Positions 49,535 to 60,863 are shown, numbered from the stretch's first letter. The stretch: 64,000 nt of DNA from Chloroflexota bacterium (GCA_020849725.1 JADLAZ010000103.1:8573-72572); one strand, 5' to 3'. Program-made: numbers and translations. The notes: generated by a model from the letters alone, not told the origin.

Positions 49535-50626
49535 ATGACGCAACGTATCCGGATGGGCATGATCGGCTGCGGCGCGATCGCGCAGGTCCAGCACTTGCCG
49601 CACCTGCGCGAGCTGGACGATGAGTTCGAGATCGCCGGTCTGTGCGACCTGTCGCCGAGCCTGCTGGCGCACCTGGGCGACGAGTACGGCGTGCCGTCTG
49701 AGCGCCGCTTCACTGACTACCGCGACCTGGTGCGGTCCGATATCGACGCCGTCATCGTCTGTCCGTCCGGCACGCACTCGACGCCCAGCATCGCCGCTGC
49801 GGAGGCCGGCAAGCACGTGCTGGTGGAGAAGCCGATGTGTGTGACGGTGCGCGAGGCCGAGGCGATGGTCACGGCTGCTGACCGCGCCGGCGTCGTGCTG
49901 CAGGTCGGCTACATGAAGCGCCACGAGCCAGCCTACCAGTTCGCCGCCGCCCGCGTGCGCGCGATGGCCGACGTGCGCTTTGTCCAGGTCAATCACCTCC
50001 ACCCCGACAACTCACTGCACACGGCCGAGTTCAAGATCCGCACGGCGGCCGACTTTCCGGCCGGCGCGGGCGAAGCGATCCGGGCCGAGAATCGGCGCCT
50101 CGTGGCCGAGGCGCTCGGCCGCGACGACCTGCCGGCCGCGATCACCACCGCCTTCAACGTCGTGCTGGGCAGCTTCATCCACGATATCGGCAACCTGCAC
50201 GGCTGCTTCGGCCCGCCCGAGCGGGTGGTGTCGACCGAGATCTGGGCCGAGGGGCGCGGCATCACGACCGTGCTTCAGTACCCCGGCGATGTGCGCGCCG
50301 TCTGCACCTGGGTCGATCTACCGGAACTGTGGGACTTCAAAGAGACACTGGAGGTCTATGGCTCGCGCGACCGCGTGCTGGTCTCGTTCCCGACCGGCTT
50401 CGCCCGTGGCCTGCCCTCCTATGTCACCGTGCAGGGCATCGAAGCCGACGGCATGCCGCGCCGCAGCGAGTACGCCTGGCACGACAACCCGTTCAAGCTC
50501 GAAGTGCAGCACTTCCGCGACTGCATCCTGAGCGGCCGCCAGCCGAGTACGCCCGGGCGCGACGCCGTCCACGACATCGCGCTGGTGCGCGACATCATCC
50601 TGGCCCACCTGCGCGCTGCCGGCTGA
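49535..50626 (+). CDS. Gfo/Idh/MocA-family oxidoreductase
   Basis: The 363-residue protein has the Rossmann motif GMIGCGAIAQVQHLP, CPSGTHSTPSIAAAEAGKH and the standard catalytic/cofactor motif LVEKPMCVTV. The C-terminal domain includes FNVVLGSFIHDIGNLHG. These enzymes oxidise or reduce sugars, inositols or amino-sugar derivatives with NAD(P). GAGGAGGAG precedes the ATG. A cupin gene follows after 113 bp, repeating the oxidoreductase-cupin association at 26-29 kb. Confidence 0.9.
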   Translation: MTQRIRMGMIGCGAIAQVQHLPHLRELDDEFEIAGLCDLSPSLLAHLGDEYGVPSERRFTDYRDLVRSDIDAVIVCPSGTHSTPSIAAAEAGKHVLVEKPMCVTVREAEAMVTAADRAGVVLQVGYMKRHEPAYQFAAARVRAMADVRFVQVNHLHPDNSLHTAEFKIRTAADFPAGAGEAIRAENRRLVAEALGRDDLPAAITTAFNVVLGSFIHDIGNLHGCFGPPERVVSTEIWAEGRGITTVLQYPGDVRAVCTWVDLPELWDFKETLEVYGSRDRVLVSFPTGFARGLPSYVTVQGIEADGMPRRSEYAWHDNPFKLEVQHFRDCILSGRQPSTPGRDAVHDIALVRDIILAHLRAAG

Positions 50627-50739
50627 CCTGGCCGCCGTGACTGGAGCCGAGGCTTCCGCCGGACGTCAGCGCGCGAGGTGATGCCCAATCCGGAACCGGC
50701 GCGATCTCACGCGAGCGACACGCCACCCAAGGAGGCGCC

Positions 50740-51390
50740 ATGCCCTTCCAGGTCTACGACTACCGCACCGACTTGCTCAATATGCTGATCACGCCGGAGA
50801 TCCGCGGGCGCTTTCTGCGGTTCGAGCCTGGTCAGGTCGCGCAACGACATAGCCACGATCTTGGCCACGAGATCTTCCTGATCCTCGAGGGCGAGTGCGA
50901 GATGGAGATCGACGGCCACCGGGCGCGGCTCGGGCCAGGCCAGCTCTGCTACGCCTACGCGCACGAGATGCACCAGGCCAGCAATCCCGGCGAGACGCCG
51001 ATGGTCATGTACCTGTCGGTCACGCCGCACATCGAGCCGACGCACACGATGTACGACCCGGATACCGGCGCGCGTCTGCCGCCGCGCTACAATCTGCCGA
51101 CCGCGTTCGACAAGGCCGACCCGCCGACTGGCGCCCCGACCACCGACCTGGCCGAGCGCTTCCTGGCGGCGGCGCGGGCGCTGGCCGACCAGACGGCCTC
51201 TGCCAACACCGGCCAGGCAGCCGCGGTGGCCGCGCTGAACCTGGCCGACGCGGCCGGCGATCGGGTCGCCTTGAAGGCGGCGATGGACGCACTCTGGGCC
51301 GACGTCTACGCCACCTTGCGCGCCGTCAGCGCCCTGAGCGCCGCCTGGAACGACCTTGCGCCTCGCGCCGCCGACACAGCGAGCGGGTGA
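50740..51390 (+). CDS. Cupin-domain protein with helical C-terminal extension
   Basis: The 216-residue protein has a cupin barrel (about 1-115) with the metal-ligand pattern QRHSHDLGHEIFLILEGECE and a second motif YAYAHEMHQASNPG. The remaining 100 residues are alanine-rich and helical (AERFLAAARALADQTAS; AAAVAALNLADAAG), an unusual extension of unknown role. AAGGAGG lies 7 bp before the ATG. It probably works with the oxidoreductase encoded upstream. The 279 bp after it hold the rrf2 promoter and otherwise nothing recognised. Confidence 0.78.
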   Translation: MPFQVYDYRTDLLNMLITPEIRGRFLRFEPGQVAQRHSHDLGHEIFLILEGECEMEIDGHRARLGPGQLCYAYAHEMHQASNPGETPMVMYLSVTPHIEPTHTMYDPDTGARLPPRYNLPTAFDKADPPTGAPTTDLAERFLAAARALADQTASANTGQAAAVAALNLADAAGDRVALKAAMDALWADVYATLRAVSALSAAWNDLAPRAADTASG

Positions 51391-51596
51391 CGGGATCGGG
51401 AACCTCGGATCAAGGACCGTTCACGGGGCGGCGATGCATCCGTATCGCCCATATAGCTCGCAGCCGCGGCCGCATGGTGGTGGGCGCGAGGCAGTCAGAC
51501 CCGGTGCTAATCACGAGGGCACGTGTCGGTATGGGCGTCCAGTAGCCCAGACAGCGGCTGGAAGCCGTCGCGCTGGCATCGCCGGCTTTCAAGCCC

Positions 51597-51650
51597 TGGA
51601 CAATCCCGCGTCAGGCTGATAGACTAATTCCGACACACGGACTCGGAATT
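51597..51650 (+). promoter_or_regulatory. Promoter and operator-like inverted repeat of the rrf2-suf operon
   Basis: TGGACA (51597-51602), a 17-bp spacer and TAGACT (51620-51625) form a good promoter. Directly downstream lies AATTCCGA (51626-51633), repeated inverted as TCGGAATT (51643-51650) with a 9-bp spacer; it would cover the start site of transcription. That position suits repression by the Rrf2 protein encoded 20 bp further on. Confidence 0.55.
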
Positions 51651-51669
51651 GTTCCGGGGAGCGGTGAGG

Positions 51670-52251
51670 ATGAAGTTCTCGGCCAGAGGCGAATACGGGG
51701 TGCGGGTCATGGTCGGCCTGGCGCGGCACTACGGCGCCGGGCCACGGTCGCTGGCGGAGATCGCCGCCCAGGAGCGCATGCCACTGCATTTCCTCGAGCA
51801 GATCATTGCCGAGTTGCGCGTGGCCGGCCTGGTCACCGCCCGGCGTGGCCGGCGCGGCGGCTACGAGCTCAGCCGGCCGCCGCAGGCGATCCGCATGGGT
51901 GAGATCGTCGGCCTGCTGGAGGGCGGCATCTCACCGATGGTCTGCATCCCCGGCAATCCGGCGCTGGCCGATGACGTGATCTGCGCTCACCAGGACTACT
52001 GCACCACGCGCGTGCTGTGGCTGCGCGTGCGCGACAGCATCGTCCAGGTGCTGGAGACGACGACGCTGGCCGACCTGATGCCAGGCGCGGTCGTGCCGGC
52101 CGACGCGCCGGCGCCAGCGCCGCTTCCATTCCTGGCGCAGCCGGTGCTGGCCGACTGCCACGACCTGCTTCCAATCGGGCCGAAACCGGCTCAGGCGCGC
52201 GTCCAATCGATCCCAGTGGACACGCCCCAGCGCGGGGTGACCGGAGTCTGA
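51670..52251 (+). CDS. Rrf2/IscR-family Fe-S-responsive regulator
   Basis: The 193-residue protein begins [20 protein letters not shown], a standard Rrf2 winged-helix start, with [15 protein letters not shown] and [14 protein letters not shown] as helix and wing. Cys92, Cys105 and Cys111 form a three-Cys Fe-S binding loop like that in IscR. A C-terminal extension (about 135-193) has no known match. It heads the suf operon and probably represses it when its cluster is loaded. ATG 51670 is preferred over 51649 by the conserved N-terminus and an upstream GGTGAGG. Confidence 0.9.
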   Translation: MKFSARGEYGVRVMVGLARHYGAGPRSLAEIAAQERMPLHFLEQIIAELRVAGLVTARRGRRGGYELSRPPQAIRMGEIVGLLEGGISPMVCIPGNPALADDVICAHQDYCTTRVLWLRVRDSIVQVLETTTLADLMPGAVVPADAPAPAPLPFLAQPVLADCHDLLPIGPKPAQARVQSIPVDTPQRGVTGV

Positions 52252-52271
52252 TGAGGAGGGCGAACACAATC

Positions 52272-53057
<786 letters not shown>

Positions 53058-53060
53058 CAG

Positions 53061-54482
<1,422 letters not shown>

Positions 54483-54520
54483 TCGACACAGCAGGGTCGG
54501 ATTTCGGATAACATAGGGGC

Positions 54521-54547
54521 GCTGGCGGGCGGTCGCCGCTCGCCAGC
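54521..54547 (+). repeat. Stem-loop between sufB and sufD
   Basis: GCTGGCG...CGCCAGC with inner GCGG/CCGC and one G-T pair form a 12-bp stem with a 3-nt loop. No T tract follows, so it is more likely to tune mRNA stability or partial read-through than to stop transcription. Confidence 0.5.
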
Positions 54548-54586
54548 CACGCCCCGCCCGCGTCACGCGGGTGTGAGGAGGGATGC

Positions 54587-55927
54587 ATGGCGACCACTGC
54601 GGTCGAGGCGCACGGCATCACCGGGTTGAGCCGGGCCGCCGTTGAAGCGATATCGCGCGAGAAACGCGAGCCGGCCTGGCTGCGCGACTTCCGTCTGAGC
54701 GCCTGGGACATCTACGAGGCACTGCCGATGCCGTCGCGGCGCGACGAGGAGTGGCGGCGCACCGACCTGACCGGCCTGCGCTTGGGCCAGGTTGTCGCCT
54801 GGACCGCACCCGAGGCGGGTGACGAGGCCGTGCGCCACGCCACGGACCTGAGCCGTGAGCTGGCCGGCGGCGATCGCCGCGCCGGCCTGGTCGTGCAGCA
54901 CAACTCGACCGCCGTACACGAGGAGGTGGCCGCTGACCTGGCGGCTCGGGGCGTCATCTTCACCGACCTCGACAGTGCCGTGCAGCGCCACCCGGAGCTG
55001 GTCCAGCGCCACCTGATGACGATGTGCGTGCGGCCGCACGATAGCAAGTTCGCCGCGCTGCATGCTGCTTTCTGGAGCGGTGGCTCGTTCCTGTACGTGC
55101 CGCGCGGCGTCGAGATCGAGTTGCCGCTGCAGGCGATTACCTACGTCGATGCGCCCGGGCTGGGGAGCTTCACCCACAGCCTGGTCGTGCTGGAGGCCGA
55201 CAGCCAGGTGACGTTCGTCGAGTCGGTCGCCTCGGGCGAGGGTCACGGCCAGGGGTTCGCCAGCGACGTGACCGAGCTGATCGTCAGCGACGGCGCGCGC
55301 CTGCGTTGCGTCCACCTCCAGGAGTGGGGACCAAGGGTCCAGAACTTCAGCACCCAGCGCGCGACCATCGGCCGCGATGCGACGATCAACTGGCTGGTCG
55401 TCACACTCGGCGGCCAGCTCAGCCGCGCTGACATCCAGGCCTACCTCAACGGCGCCGGCGCGTCGGCCGAGATGCTCGGCATCTTCTTTGGCGACGGCAC
55501 GCAGCATTTCGACCACCACACGCGCCAGGTCCACAACGCGCCCAACGCCAGCAGCGATCTGCTCTACAAGGGCACGCTCAACGACAAGGCGCGCTCGGTC
55601 TTCTCCGGGCTGATCCAGGTCGCGCCGGGCGCGCAGAAAACGGATGCCTACCAGCTCAACCGCAATCTGCTGCTGAGCGACACCGCTCGCGCCGACAGCA
55701 TCCCCAACCTGGAGATCGGCGCCAACGACGTGCGCTGCACCCACGGCGCCAGCGCCGGCCCAGTCGATAAGGAACACCTCTTCTACCTGATGGCGCGTGG
55801 TCTGAGCCGGACCGACGCCACGCGGATGATCGTCGATGGTTTCTTCGAGCCGGTCGTGGCGCGTATCCCGCTGGCGGGCGTGCGCGAGCGGCTGTGGGGC
55901 GCCATCGAGAGAAAGATGCGGTTGTAG
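54587..55927 (+). CDS. sufD: Fe-S assembly protein SufD
   Basis: The 446-residue protein is SufB-related, with MPSRRDEEWRRTDLTGL near the start, the beta-helix GSFLYVPRGVEIELPLQ, and the C-terminal GTLNDKARSVFSGLIQV, NLEIGANDVRCTHGASAGPV and YLMARGLSRTDATRMIVDGF. It pairs with SufB. GAGGAGGG is placed 9 bp before the ATG. It ends 2 bp before sufS. Confidence 0.94.
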   Translation: MATTAVEAHGITGLSRAAVEAISREKREPAWLRDFRLSAWDIYEALPMPSRRDEEWRRTDLTGLRLGQVVAWTAPEAGDEAVRHATDLSRELAGGDRRAGLVVQHNSTAVHEEVAADLAARGVIFTDLDSAVQRHPELVQRHLMTMCVRPHDSKFAALHAAFWSGGSFLYVPRGVEIELPLQAITYVDAPGLGSFTHSLVVLEADSQVTFVESVASGEGHGQGFASDVTELIVSDGARLRCVHLQEWGPRVQNFSTQRATIGRDATINWLVVTLGGQLSRADIQAYLNGAGASAEMLGIFFGDGTQHFDHHTRQVHNAPNASSDLLYKGTLNDKARSVFSGLIQVAPGAQKTDAYQLNRNLLLSDTARADSIPNLEIGANDVRCTHGASAGPVDKEHLFYLMARGLSRTDATRMIVDGFFEPVVARIPLAGVRERLWGAIERKMRL

Positions 55928-55929
55928 CC

Positions 55930-57174
55930 ATGCTGCAAGCGACGTCCCGACTCGACGCGGCGGCTGTGCGGGCCGACTTCCCCATCCTGGGCCAGTTGAT
56001 CCACGGCAAGCCGCTGGCTTTCCTCGACAGCGCCTCTTCATCGCAGAAGCCCGAGGTCGTCATCCAGGCGCTGGACGACTACTACCGCACGACGAACGCC
56101 AACGTCCATCGAGGCGTCTACCAGTTGAGCGAGCGCGCCACCACGCGCATGGAAGCGGCGCGAGCGACACTGGCGCGGTTTCTCAACGCGCCCAGCCCGC
56201 GCCAGGTGATCTTCACCCGCAACACGACCGAGGCCATCAACCTGGTCGCCTACAGCTGGGGCCGCCAGAACGTCGGGCCGGGTGACGTCATCGTCACGAC
56301 CGAGATGGAGCACCACAGCAACCTGGTGCCCTGGCAGGCGCTGGCCCAGGAGCGTGGCGCCCGCCTGGAGTTCATCGGCATTGACGACGACGGCCGGCTG
56401 CGGCTGACCGATCTGACCGCGCACCTGGCTGGCGGTCGGGTGCGGCTGGTGGCCGTCACGCACGTCTCGAACGTCCTCGGCACGATCAACCCGGTGGCGT
56501 CGATCATCGAGCAGGCGCACGCGGCCGGAGCGGTTGTCCTGGTTGACGGCGCCCAGAGCGTGCCGCACCTGCCGACCGATGTTCAGGCGCTCGACTGCGA
56601 CTTCCTGGCCTTCTCCGGCCACAAGATGCTCGGCCCGATGGGTGTCGGCGGCCTCTACGGCCGGCGCAGCCTGCTGGAAGCGATGCCGCCGTTCCTGTAT
56701 GGCGGCAGCATGATCCGCACCGTTGGCCGCACCGAGTCGACTTGGGCCGATCTGCCCTGGAAGTTCGAGGCCGGCACGCCCAGCGCAGGCGACGCCATCG
56801 GCCTGGGTGTCGCCATCGACTACCTGACCGGCCTGGGCATGGCTGCCGTTCATCAGCACGAGCTGGACCTGATCGCCTATGCGCTGCCGCGCCTGCGGGC
56901 GCTGCCCGGCGTGACCATCTTCGGCCCGGAGGGTGACGACCGCGCCGGTGTGGTGCCGTTCACGGTCGAAGGTGTCCACCCGCACGACCTGGCCAGCATC
57001 CTCGATGGCGAGGGTGTCGCCGTGCGCGCTGGTCACCACTGCTGCCAGCCGCTGATGGCCCGCTACGGCCTGACCGCCACGGCGCGCGCCAGCTTCTACG
57101 TCTACACGACCGAGGCCGACGTCGACACCCTGGTGCGCGGCATCCAGGTGGCGCAGCAAGTCTTCGGCGTGTGA
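55930..57174 (+). CDS. sufS: Cysteine desulfurase SufS
   Basis: The 414-residue PLP enzyme has FLDSASSSQKPEVVIQA, VHRGVYQLSERAT, NTTEAINLVAYSWG, the PLP-Lys motif FSGHKMLGPMGVG, and the active-site loop RAGHHCCQPLM, where one of two adjacent Cys carries the persulfide. It supplies sulfur for cluster building. The doubled Cys (HHCC where most SufS have HHCA) is a small oddity. It starts 2 bp after sufD. Confidence 0.95.
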   Translation: MLQATSRLDAAAVRADFPILGQLIHGKPLAFLDSASSSQKPEVVIQALDDYYRTTNANVHRGVYQLSERATTRMEAARATLARFLNAPSPRQVIFTRNTTEAINLVAYSWGRQNVGPGDVIVTTEMEHHSNLVPWQALAQERGARLEFIGIDDDGRLRLTDLTAHLAGGRVRLVAVTHVSNVLGTINPVASIIEQAHAAGAVVLVDGAQSVPHLPTDVQALDCDFLAFSGHKMLGPMGVGGLYGRRSLLEAMPPFLYGGSMIRTVGRTESTWADLPWKFEAGTPSAGDAIGLGVAIDYLTGLGMAAVHQHELDLIAYALPRLRALPGVTIFGPEGDDRAGVVPFTVEGVHPHDLASILDGEGVAVRAGHHCCQPLMARYGLTATARASFYVYTTEADVDTLVRGIQVAQQVFGV

Positions 57175-57239
57175 GGTGACCGCCGCGCGCCCGCGCGCGT
57201 GGTGGCCGCGGCCGATCGCCGCGCGCCAGGGGATGCCCT

Positions 57240-57659
57240 ATGGACCGCATGTACCAGGAAACGATCATGGACTACGCCCGTCACCCGCGCAACTTCGGGC
57301 GCGTGGCGGCGCCGGACGTCACCTATGAAGACCACAATCCCCTCTGTGGCGATCAGGTGCGGGTCGAACTGAAGCTCGATCCGGACGGCCGCATCGCCGA
57401 GGCCCGCTTCAGCGGGCGCGGCTGCGCCATCAGCCAGGCGGCGGCGTCGATGCTGATGGAGTCGATCGAGGGCAAGACGCTGGACGAGGTGCGCCAGATC
57501 GGGCGGCAAGAGGTGCTGGACCTGCTCGGCATCCCGATCAGCATGGCGCGGATGAAGTGCGCCATGCTCGGCTTGAAAGTTCTGAAGGCCGGCGCCTACG
57601 GGCTAGGCGGCTGGCCGGGGGAGGATGAGGACGAGGCATGGCCGAGTACGTCACGGTAA
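57240..57659 (+). CDS. sufU: SufU/IscU-like scaffold or sulfur-transfer protein
   Basis: The 139-residue protein has NPLCGDQV (Cys36, Asp38), GRGCAISQAAASML (Cys62) and RMKCAMLGL (Cys107). By operon position and the RMKCAML motif it is SufU-like. However, the Cys62-Cys107 interval of 45 residues is close to that of IscU and lacks the roughly 19-residue insertion typical of Bacillus SufU. It likely accepts sulfur from SufS through bound zinc. AGGGG lies upstream of the ATG; the 3' end overlaps the Rieske gene by 22 bp. Confidence 0.88.
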   Translation: MDRMYQETIMDYARHPRNFGRVAAPDVTYEDHNPLCGDQVRVELKLDPDGRIAEARFSGRGCAISQAAASMLMESIEGKTLDEVRQIGRQEVLDLLGIPISMARMKCAMLGLKVLKAGAYGLGGWPGEDEDEAWPSTSR

Positions 57660-57952
57660 CGACCACCCGGCAACTGCGGCCGGGCGACATGCTGCGCGCG
57701 ATCGTCGACGATGTGCCGGTGTGCGTCTACAACGTCGGCGGCGACTACTACGCAACGCAGGACACCTGCACCCACGCCGAGGCCTCGCTATCCGAGGGCG
57801 ACCTGAGCGGCGACGTCGTGACCTGCCCGCTGCACGGCGCGGAGTTCAACGTCCGCACCGGCGCGGTGCTGTGCTTCCCGGCCACCCAGCCGCTGGCGAC
57901 CTTCGCGGTGAAGGTCGACGACGGCCGGGTAATGGTGCAGGTCGAGCGGTAG
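57638..57952 (+). CDS. Rieske-type [2Fe-2S] ferredoxin
   Basis: The 104-residue protein has the two Rieske ligand motifs, CTHAEASL and CPLHGAEF (Cys-His and Cys-His), which hold a [2Fe-2S] cluster. It resembles the ferredoxins of non-heme-iron dioxygenases (NdoA, BphF types). It closes the suf operon with a 22-bp overlap with sufU, as is seen in several Gram-positive-type suf clusters, and may deliver electrons for cluster assembly or act with unrelated oxygenases. Confidence 0.88.
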   Translation: MAEYVTVTTTRQLRPGDMLRAIVDDVPVCVYNVGGDYYATQDTCTHAEASLSEGDLSGDVVTCPLHGAEFNVRTGAVLCFPATQPLATFAVKVDDGRVMVQVER

Positions 57953-58026
57953 GATAGCATCACAGTGAACCGTGATCACGCGGCTGCCTCCTCCGGGCGC
58001 TCGGCTGGGCGATCGCTGCCGGGATT

Positions 58027-58425
58027 GTGCTCGGCGGCGCCTACGTCGTGGCTCAACTCCCGTTCCGGCTGCCGGGTTTGCCCGGTGGTACGCCGTCGGT
58101 GTTCCTCGCACTGGGCGTGGCCCAAGGGGCCGGCCTCGGCGTGGTCGTCGGGGCCGCGAGCGGACTGGCCTTCGCCGCACTAACGCTGGCCGGTGCCGCG
58201 ACCTTTGGCGCCTCCCGCTATCGCCTCCTCCTCGGTTCGGTCGGAATGGGGATCGCCGTGTTCGCCACCTGGGCCGGGCGAGTGTCGGTTGGCTTGCCAT
58301 TTCCGCTGTTGGCGGCGGGGCCGGCCGACATCCTGCTGGGACTGACTCTCGCCGGCCTCGGCGGCTGGTGGGTTGGCGACCGTGTGGCGCGGTGGTACCT
58401 CGCCGAGGCTGTCAGCTCGGGCTAG
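58027..58425 (+). CDS. Small polytopic membrane protein, possibly frameshifted at its start
   Basis: The 132-residue frame from GTG 58027 has four hydrophobic segments (YVVAQLPFRLPG; VFLALGVAQGAGLGVVVGAA; LLLGSVGMGIAVFATW; ADILLGLTLAGLGGWWVG). The in-frame sequence before the GTG is also hydrophobic (LLRALGWAIAAGIVLGGAY), so the first helix seems to start earlier, but a TGA at 57973 closes that frame. A GTG at 57965 in another frame would give a polar N-terminus; a single-base shift would join them. I do not recognise a family. Confidence 0.5.
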   Translation: MLGGAYVVAQLPFRLPGLPGGTPSVFLALGVAQGAGLGVVVGAASGLAFAALTLAGAATFGASRYRLLLGSVGMGIAVFATWAGRVSVGLPFPLLAAGPADILLGLTLAGLGGWWVGDRVARWYLAEAVSSG

Positions 58426-58559
58426 CACGCTTCCCTGGCTTGCCCCTGTCTGTTGATAGGAATGGTTCTTTTCGGTACGACAGGCGGCTCGCCTGAGGCC
58501 ATCCCACTACCTGCTCGCGGCTTCGCCAGGCAGCGCCTCTCATTCAACGCGCCCAGACG

Positions 58560-60005
58560 TTACTGACGCCAAAAGGCGTTGACAGCGCCGAGATCGGTCA
58601 GCAGTTGGCGCAGCTGCAAGAGCGCGGTGTAGGTCAGCACCAGCGCGGCCGTGCCCCCCGGCGGCGTCGCGGCGACGACCGCGTCGAGTGCGGCGCGCAG
58701 GTCGACGTGAGCGGCGCTCGGCGCGGCGCGACCGGCGTACTTGAGGCGCAGCGCCATGTCGTCGGCGCGCAGGCCGCCGGTCAGCAGCGGCGCCGGCCAG
58801 TCGGCCAGGCCCTCGAAGTCTACGTCCCACAGCCAGGAGACGTCACGGCCGTCGGCGATCAGGTCGTTGATGACGATCAGCACCGGGCCGCGCTCGGCCG
58901 GTGGCACGGCGCCGAGCAGCCGCAGCACCTCGTTGAAGCCGACCGGATTCTTGGCCAGCAGCAGCAGCAGCGTCCTCTCCTGGTAGCGCACGCGCTCGAC
59001 GCGGCCGAACGGCGCCTGGAAGTCGGCCAGCGCGCCGGTGATAGCGGCGTCGGGCAGGCCCAGCTCGCGCGCGGCGGCGACGGCGGCGAGCAGGTTGTAG
59101 ACATTGTAGAAGCCGGGCACGGGCAGCACGGCATCGATGGCACCCGCCGGGGCGACCAGCCGCGCCCGCACGCTGGCCAGCCCGTCCAGCACGATGCCGG
59201 TGGCGGCCAGCGCGAGCGGCGGGCGCGCGAAGCCACAGCGCGGGCAGCGGTAGTCGCCCAGGTGCGCCAGGTAGAGCGCCCGGTAGTCGAGCGATGTGCC
59301 GCAGCGGCGGCAGTCGGCGGCATCGGCGGCGTGCGGCAGCGCCGCCAGCCGGTGGACCGGGTCGTCGATGCCGTAGGCGACGCGCCGGGCGGGCGACGCG
59401 GCCGCCAGCACCGCCAGCGCCGGGTCGTCGCCGTTGTAGACGAGCGTGGTGGTCGGAGGCAGGGCGCCGAGCGCCCGGCTCCAGGCGGTGGCGACCGCGT
59501 CCAACTCGCCATAGCGATCGAGCTGGTCGCGGAACAGATTCGTGAGCAGCACCAGGCGCGGCTGGAGGTGCGCTAGCGCGCCGGGCAAGGCGAACTCATC
59601 GCTCTCGAAGATGCCGGCGCGCGCCGTCAGCCGGCCGGTCAGGCTGGCGGCGGCGACGACGGTGGCAGTCATGCCGCTGAGCAGGTTGGCGCCGGAGCGG
59701 TTGTGGACGACCGGCACGCCGGCGCGCTGGTAGATGTCGGCCAGCAAGCGGGCGGTGGTCGTCTTGCCGTTCGTGCCGGCGATGACGACGCAGCCGTCAG
59801 TCAGCTGACGGCTCAGCCGCGCCAGCAGACCCGGGTCGAGCCGGCCGGCGACGACTCCGGGCAGCGCCGTGCCGCCGCCACGACGCAGGCGCTGGCTGGC
59901 CAGGCCGGCCGCCTTGCCGCCGGCAATGGCGACGATGGCCCGCGCCGATCGCAGCGGCCCGATCAGCCCGGTGGCCGGCGCTGGGGGCGCTGCTTGGTCG
60001 CTCAC
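58560..60005 (-). CDS. murT: MurT, ligase subunit of the lipid II isoglutaminyl synthase
   Basis: The 481-residue Mur ligase-like protein has the ATP loop VVIAGTNGKTTTARLLADIY, NRSGANLLSGM, ESDEFALPGAL, and a zinc ribbon CRRCGTSLDYRALY / YRCPRCGF that is characteristic of MurT. The C-terminal DUF1727 domain has LLLLLAKNPVGFNEVLR and NDLIADGRDVSWLWDVDFE. It activates the D-Glu carboxylate of lipid II for amidation by GatD-made ammonia. It starts at GTG 24 bp after mreC and is likely in the mreBC transcript. gatD lies at the left edge of the window. Confidence 0.94.
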   Translation of the reverse strand: MSDQAAPPAPATGLIGPLRSARAIVAIAGGKAAGLASQRLRRGGGTALPGVVAGRLDPGLLARLSRQLTDGCVVIAGTNGKTTTARLLADIYQRAGVPVVHNRSGANLLSGMTATVVAAASLTGRLTARAGIFESDEFALPGALAHLQPRLVLLTNLFRDQLDRYGELDAVATAWSRALGALPPTTTLVYNGDDPALAVLAAASPARRVAYGIDDPVHRLAALPHAADAADCRRCGTSLDYRALYLAHLGDYRCPRCGFARPPLALAATGIVLDGLASVRARLVAPAGAIDAVLPVPGFYNVYNLLAAVAAARELGLPDAAITGALADFQAPFGRVERVRYQERTLLLLLAKNPVGFNEVLRLLGAVPPAERGPVLIVINDLIADGRDVSWLWDVDFEGLADWPAPLLTGGLRADDMALRLKYAGRAAPSAAHVDLRAALDAVVAATPPGGTAALVLTYTALLQLRQLLTDLGAVNAFWRQ

Positions 60006-60029
60006 CGGCGGGGCTGGTCGCGGCGCACG

Positions 60030-60863
60030 TCAGTTGCTCCGCAGGATAACGGCCACGCTGTCAATGGCATCGGGATCCACCACCGGCAGAATGTCGGCCT
60101 CCTGTGTATCTTGCACGTCGGTCTTGTAGACCTTCTGCACCATACCGATCGGCAGGTCGCGCGGCAACTCGTCGTCCAGTCCGGAGGTGAGGACCCAGGC
60201 GCCCTCGACGACCTGGGCGGTCGTGTCGATGTAGCGCATGCGCAGCCGGCCCAGCGGCCAGCGGCCGTAGACGATGCCGTCGGCGCGCGCCTGCGGCTGG
60301 CCGTCCTGGATGACGGCGCGCACGGTTGAGGTCGAGTCGATCAGCAGCAGCACGCGCGCGCGCCGCTCCTCCACCCGCTGCACACGCCCGATCAGGCCGG
60401 CCGGACTGACGACGGCCATGCCCGGCTCGACGCCGTCGCGCTGGCCGCGATCGATCACCAGGTACTTGCGCAGGCTGGTCGGGTCGCGGTAGACGACCTC
60501 GGCCGGCAACTGCTGCAACTCGGGTCGCGCCTCCTTGAAGCCCAACTGCTGTCGCAGTCGCTCGTTCTGCTGCCGCAGTGATTGCACCTGGGCGTTCTCG
60601 GCCGTCAGGTGCTCGATGGTGCGGCGCAACTGCTCGTTCTCCTCGCGCAGCGCGCCGGCATCGACGACCAGGCCCGTGGCCTGATCGAGGCCCGTGGCGA
60701 CGGCCTGGGCCAGACCCTGCACCGGCGTCAGCGCCAGCCCGGCCGCGTCGCGCACCGGGTTGCTGACCAACCGGCGGTCGAGGTTCACCAGCACCAGGCT
60801 GACCATGACCAGCAGGGTCAGCACGACGGCGCCGTGCCGCAGCATCAGACCGGGTGTGCGCAT
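60030..60863 (-). CDS. mreC: Rod-shape-determining protein MreC
   Basis: The 277-residue protein has an N-terminal membrane helix (VVLTLLVMVSLVLV), a coiled coil (about 65-110: LREENEQLRRTIEHLTAENA, LRQQNERLRQQL) and the two-barrel MreC domain (KYLVIDRGQRDGVEPGMAVV, GLIGRVQRVEERRARVLLL). It links cytoplasmic MreB to the external wall-synthesis machinery. GGAGACGCCC precedes the ATG. mreD, which usually follows, is missing; murT takes its place. Confidence 0.94.
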   Translation of the reverse strand: MRTPGLMLRHGAVVLTLLVMVSLVLVNLDRRLVSNPVRDAAGLALTPVQGLAQAVATGLDQATGLVVDAGALREENEQLRRTIEHLTAENAQVQSLRQQNERLRQQLGFKEARPELQQLPAEVVYRDPTSLRKYLVIDRGQRDGVEPGMAVVSPAGLIGRVQRVEERRARVLLLIDSTSTVRAVIQDGQPQARADGIVYGRWPLGRLRMRYIDTTAQVVEGAWVLTSGLDDELPRDLPIGMVQKVYKTDVQDTQEADILPVVDPDAIDSVAVILRSN

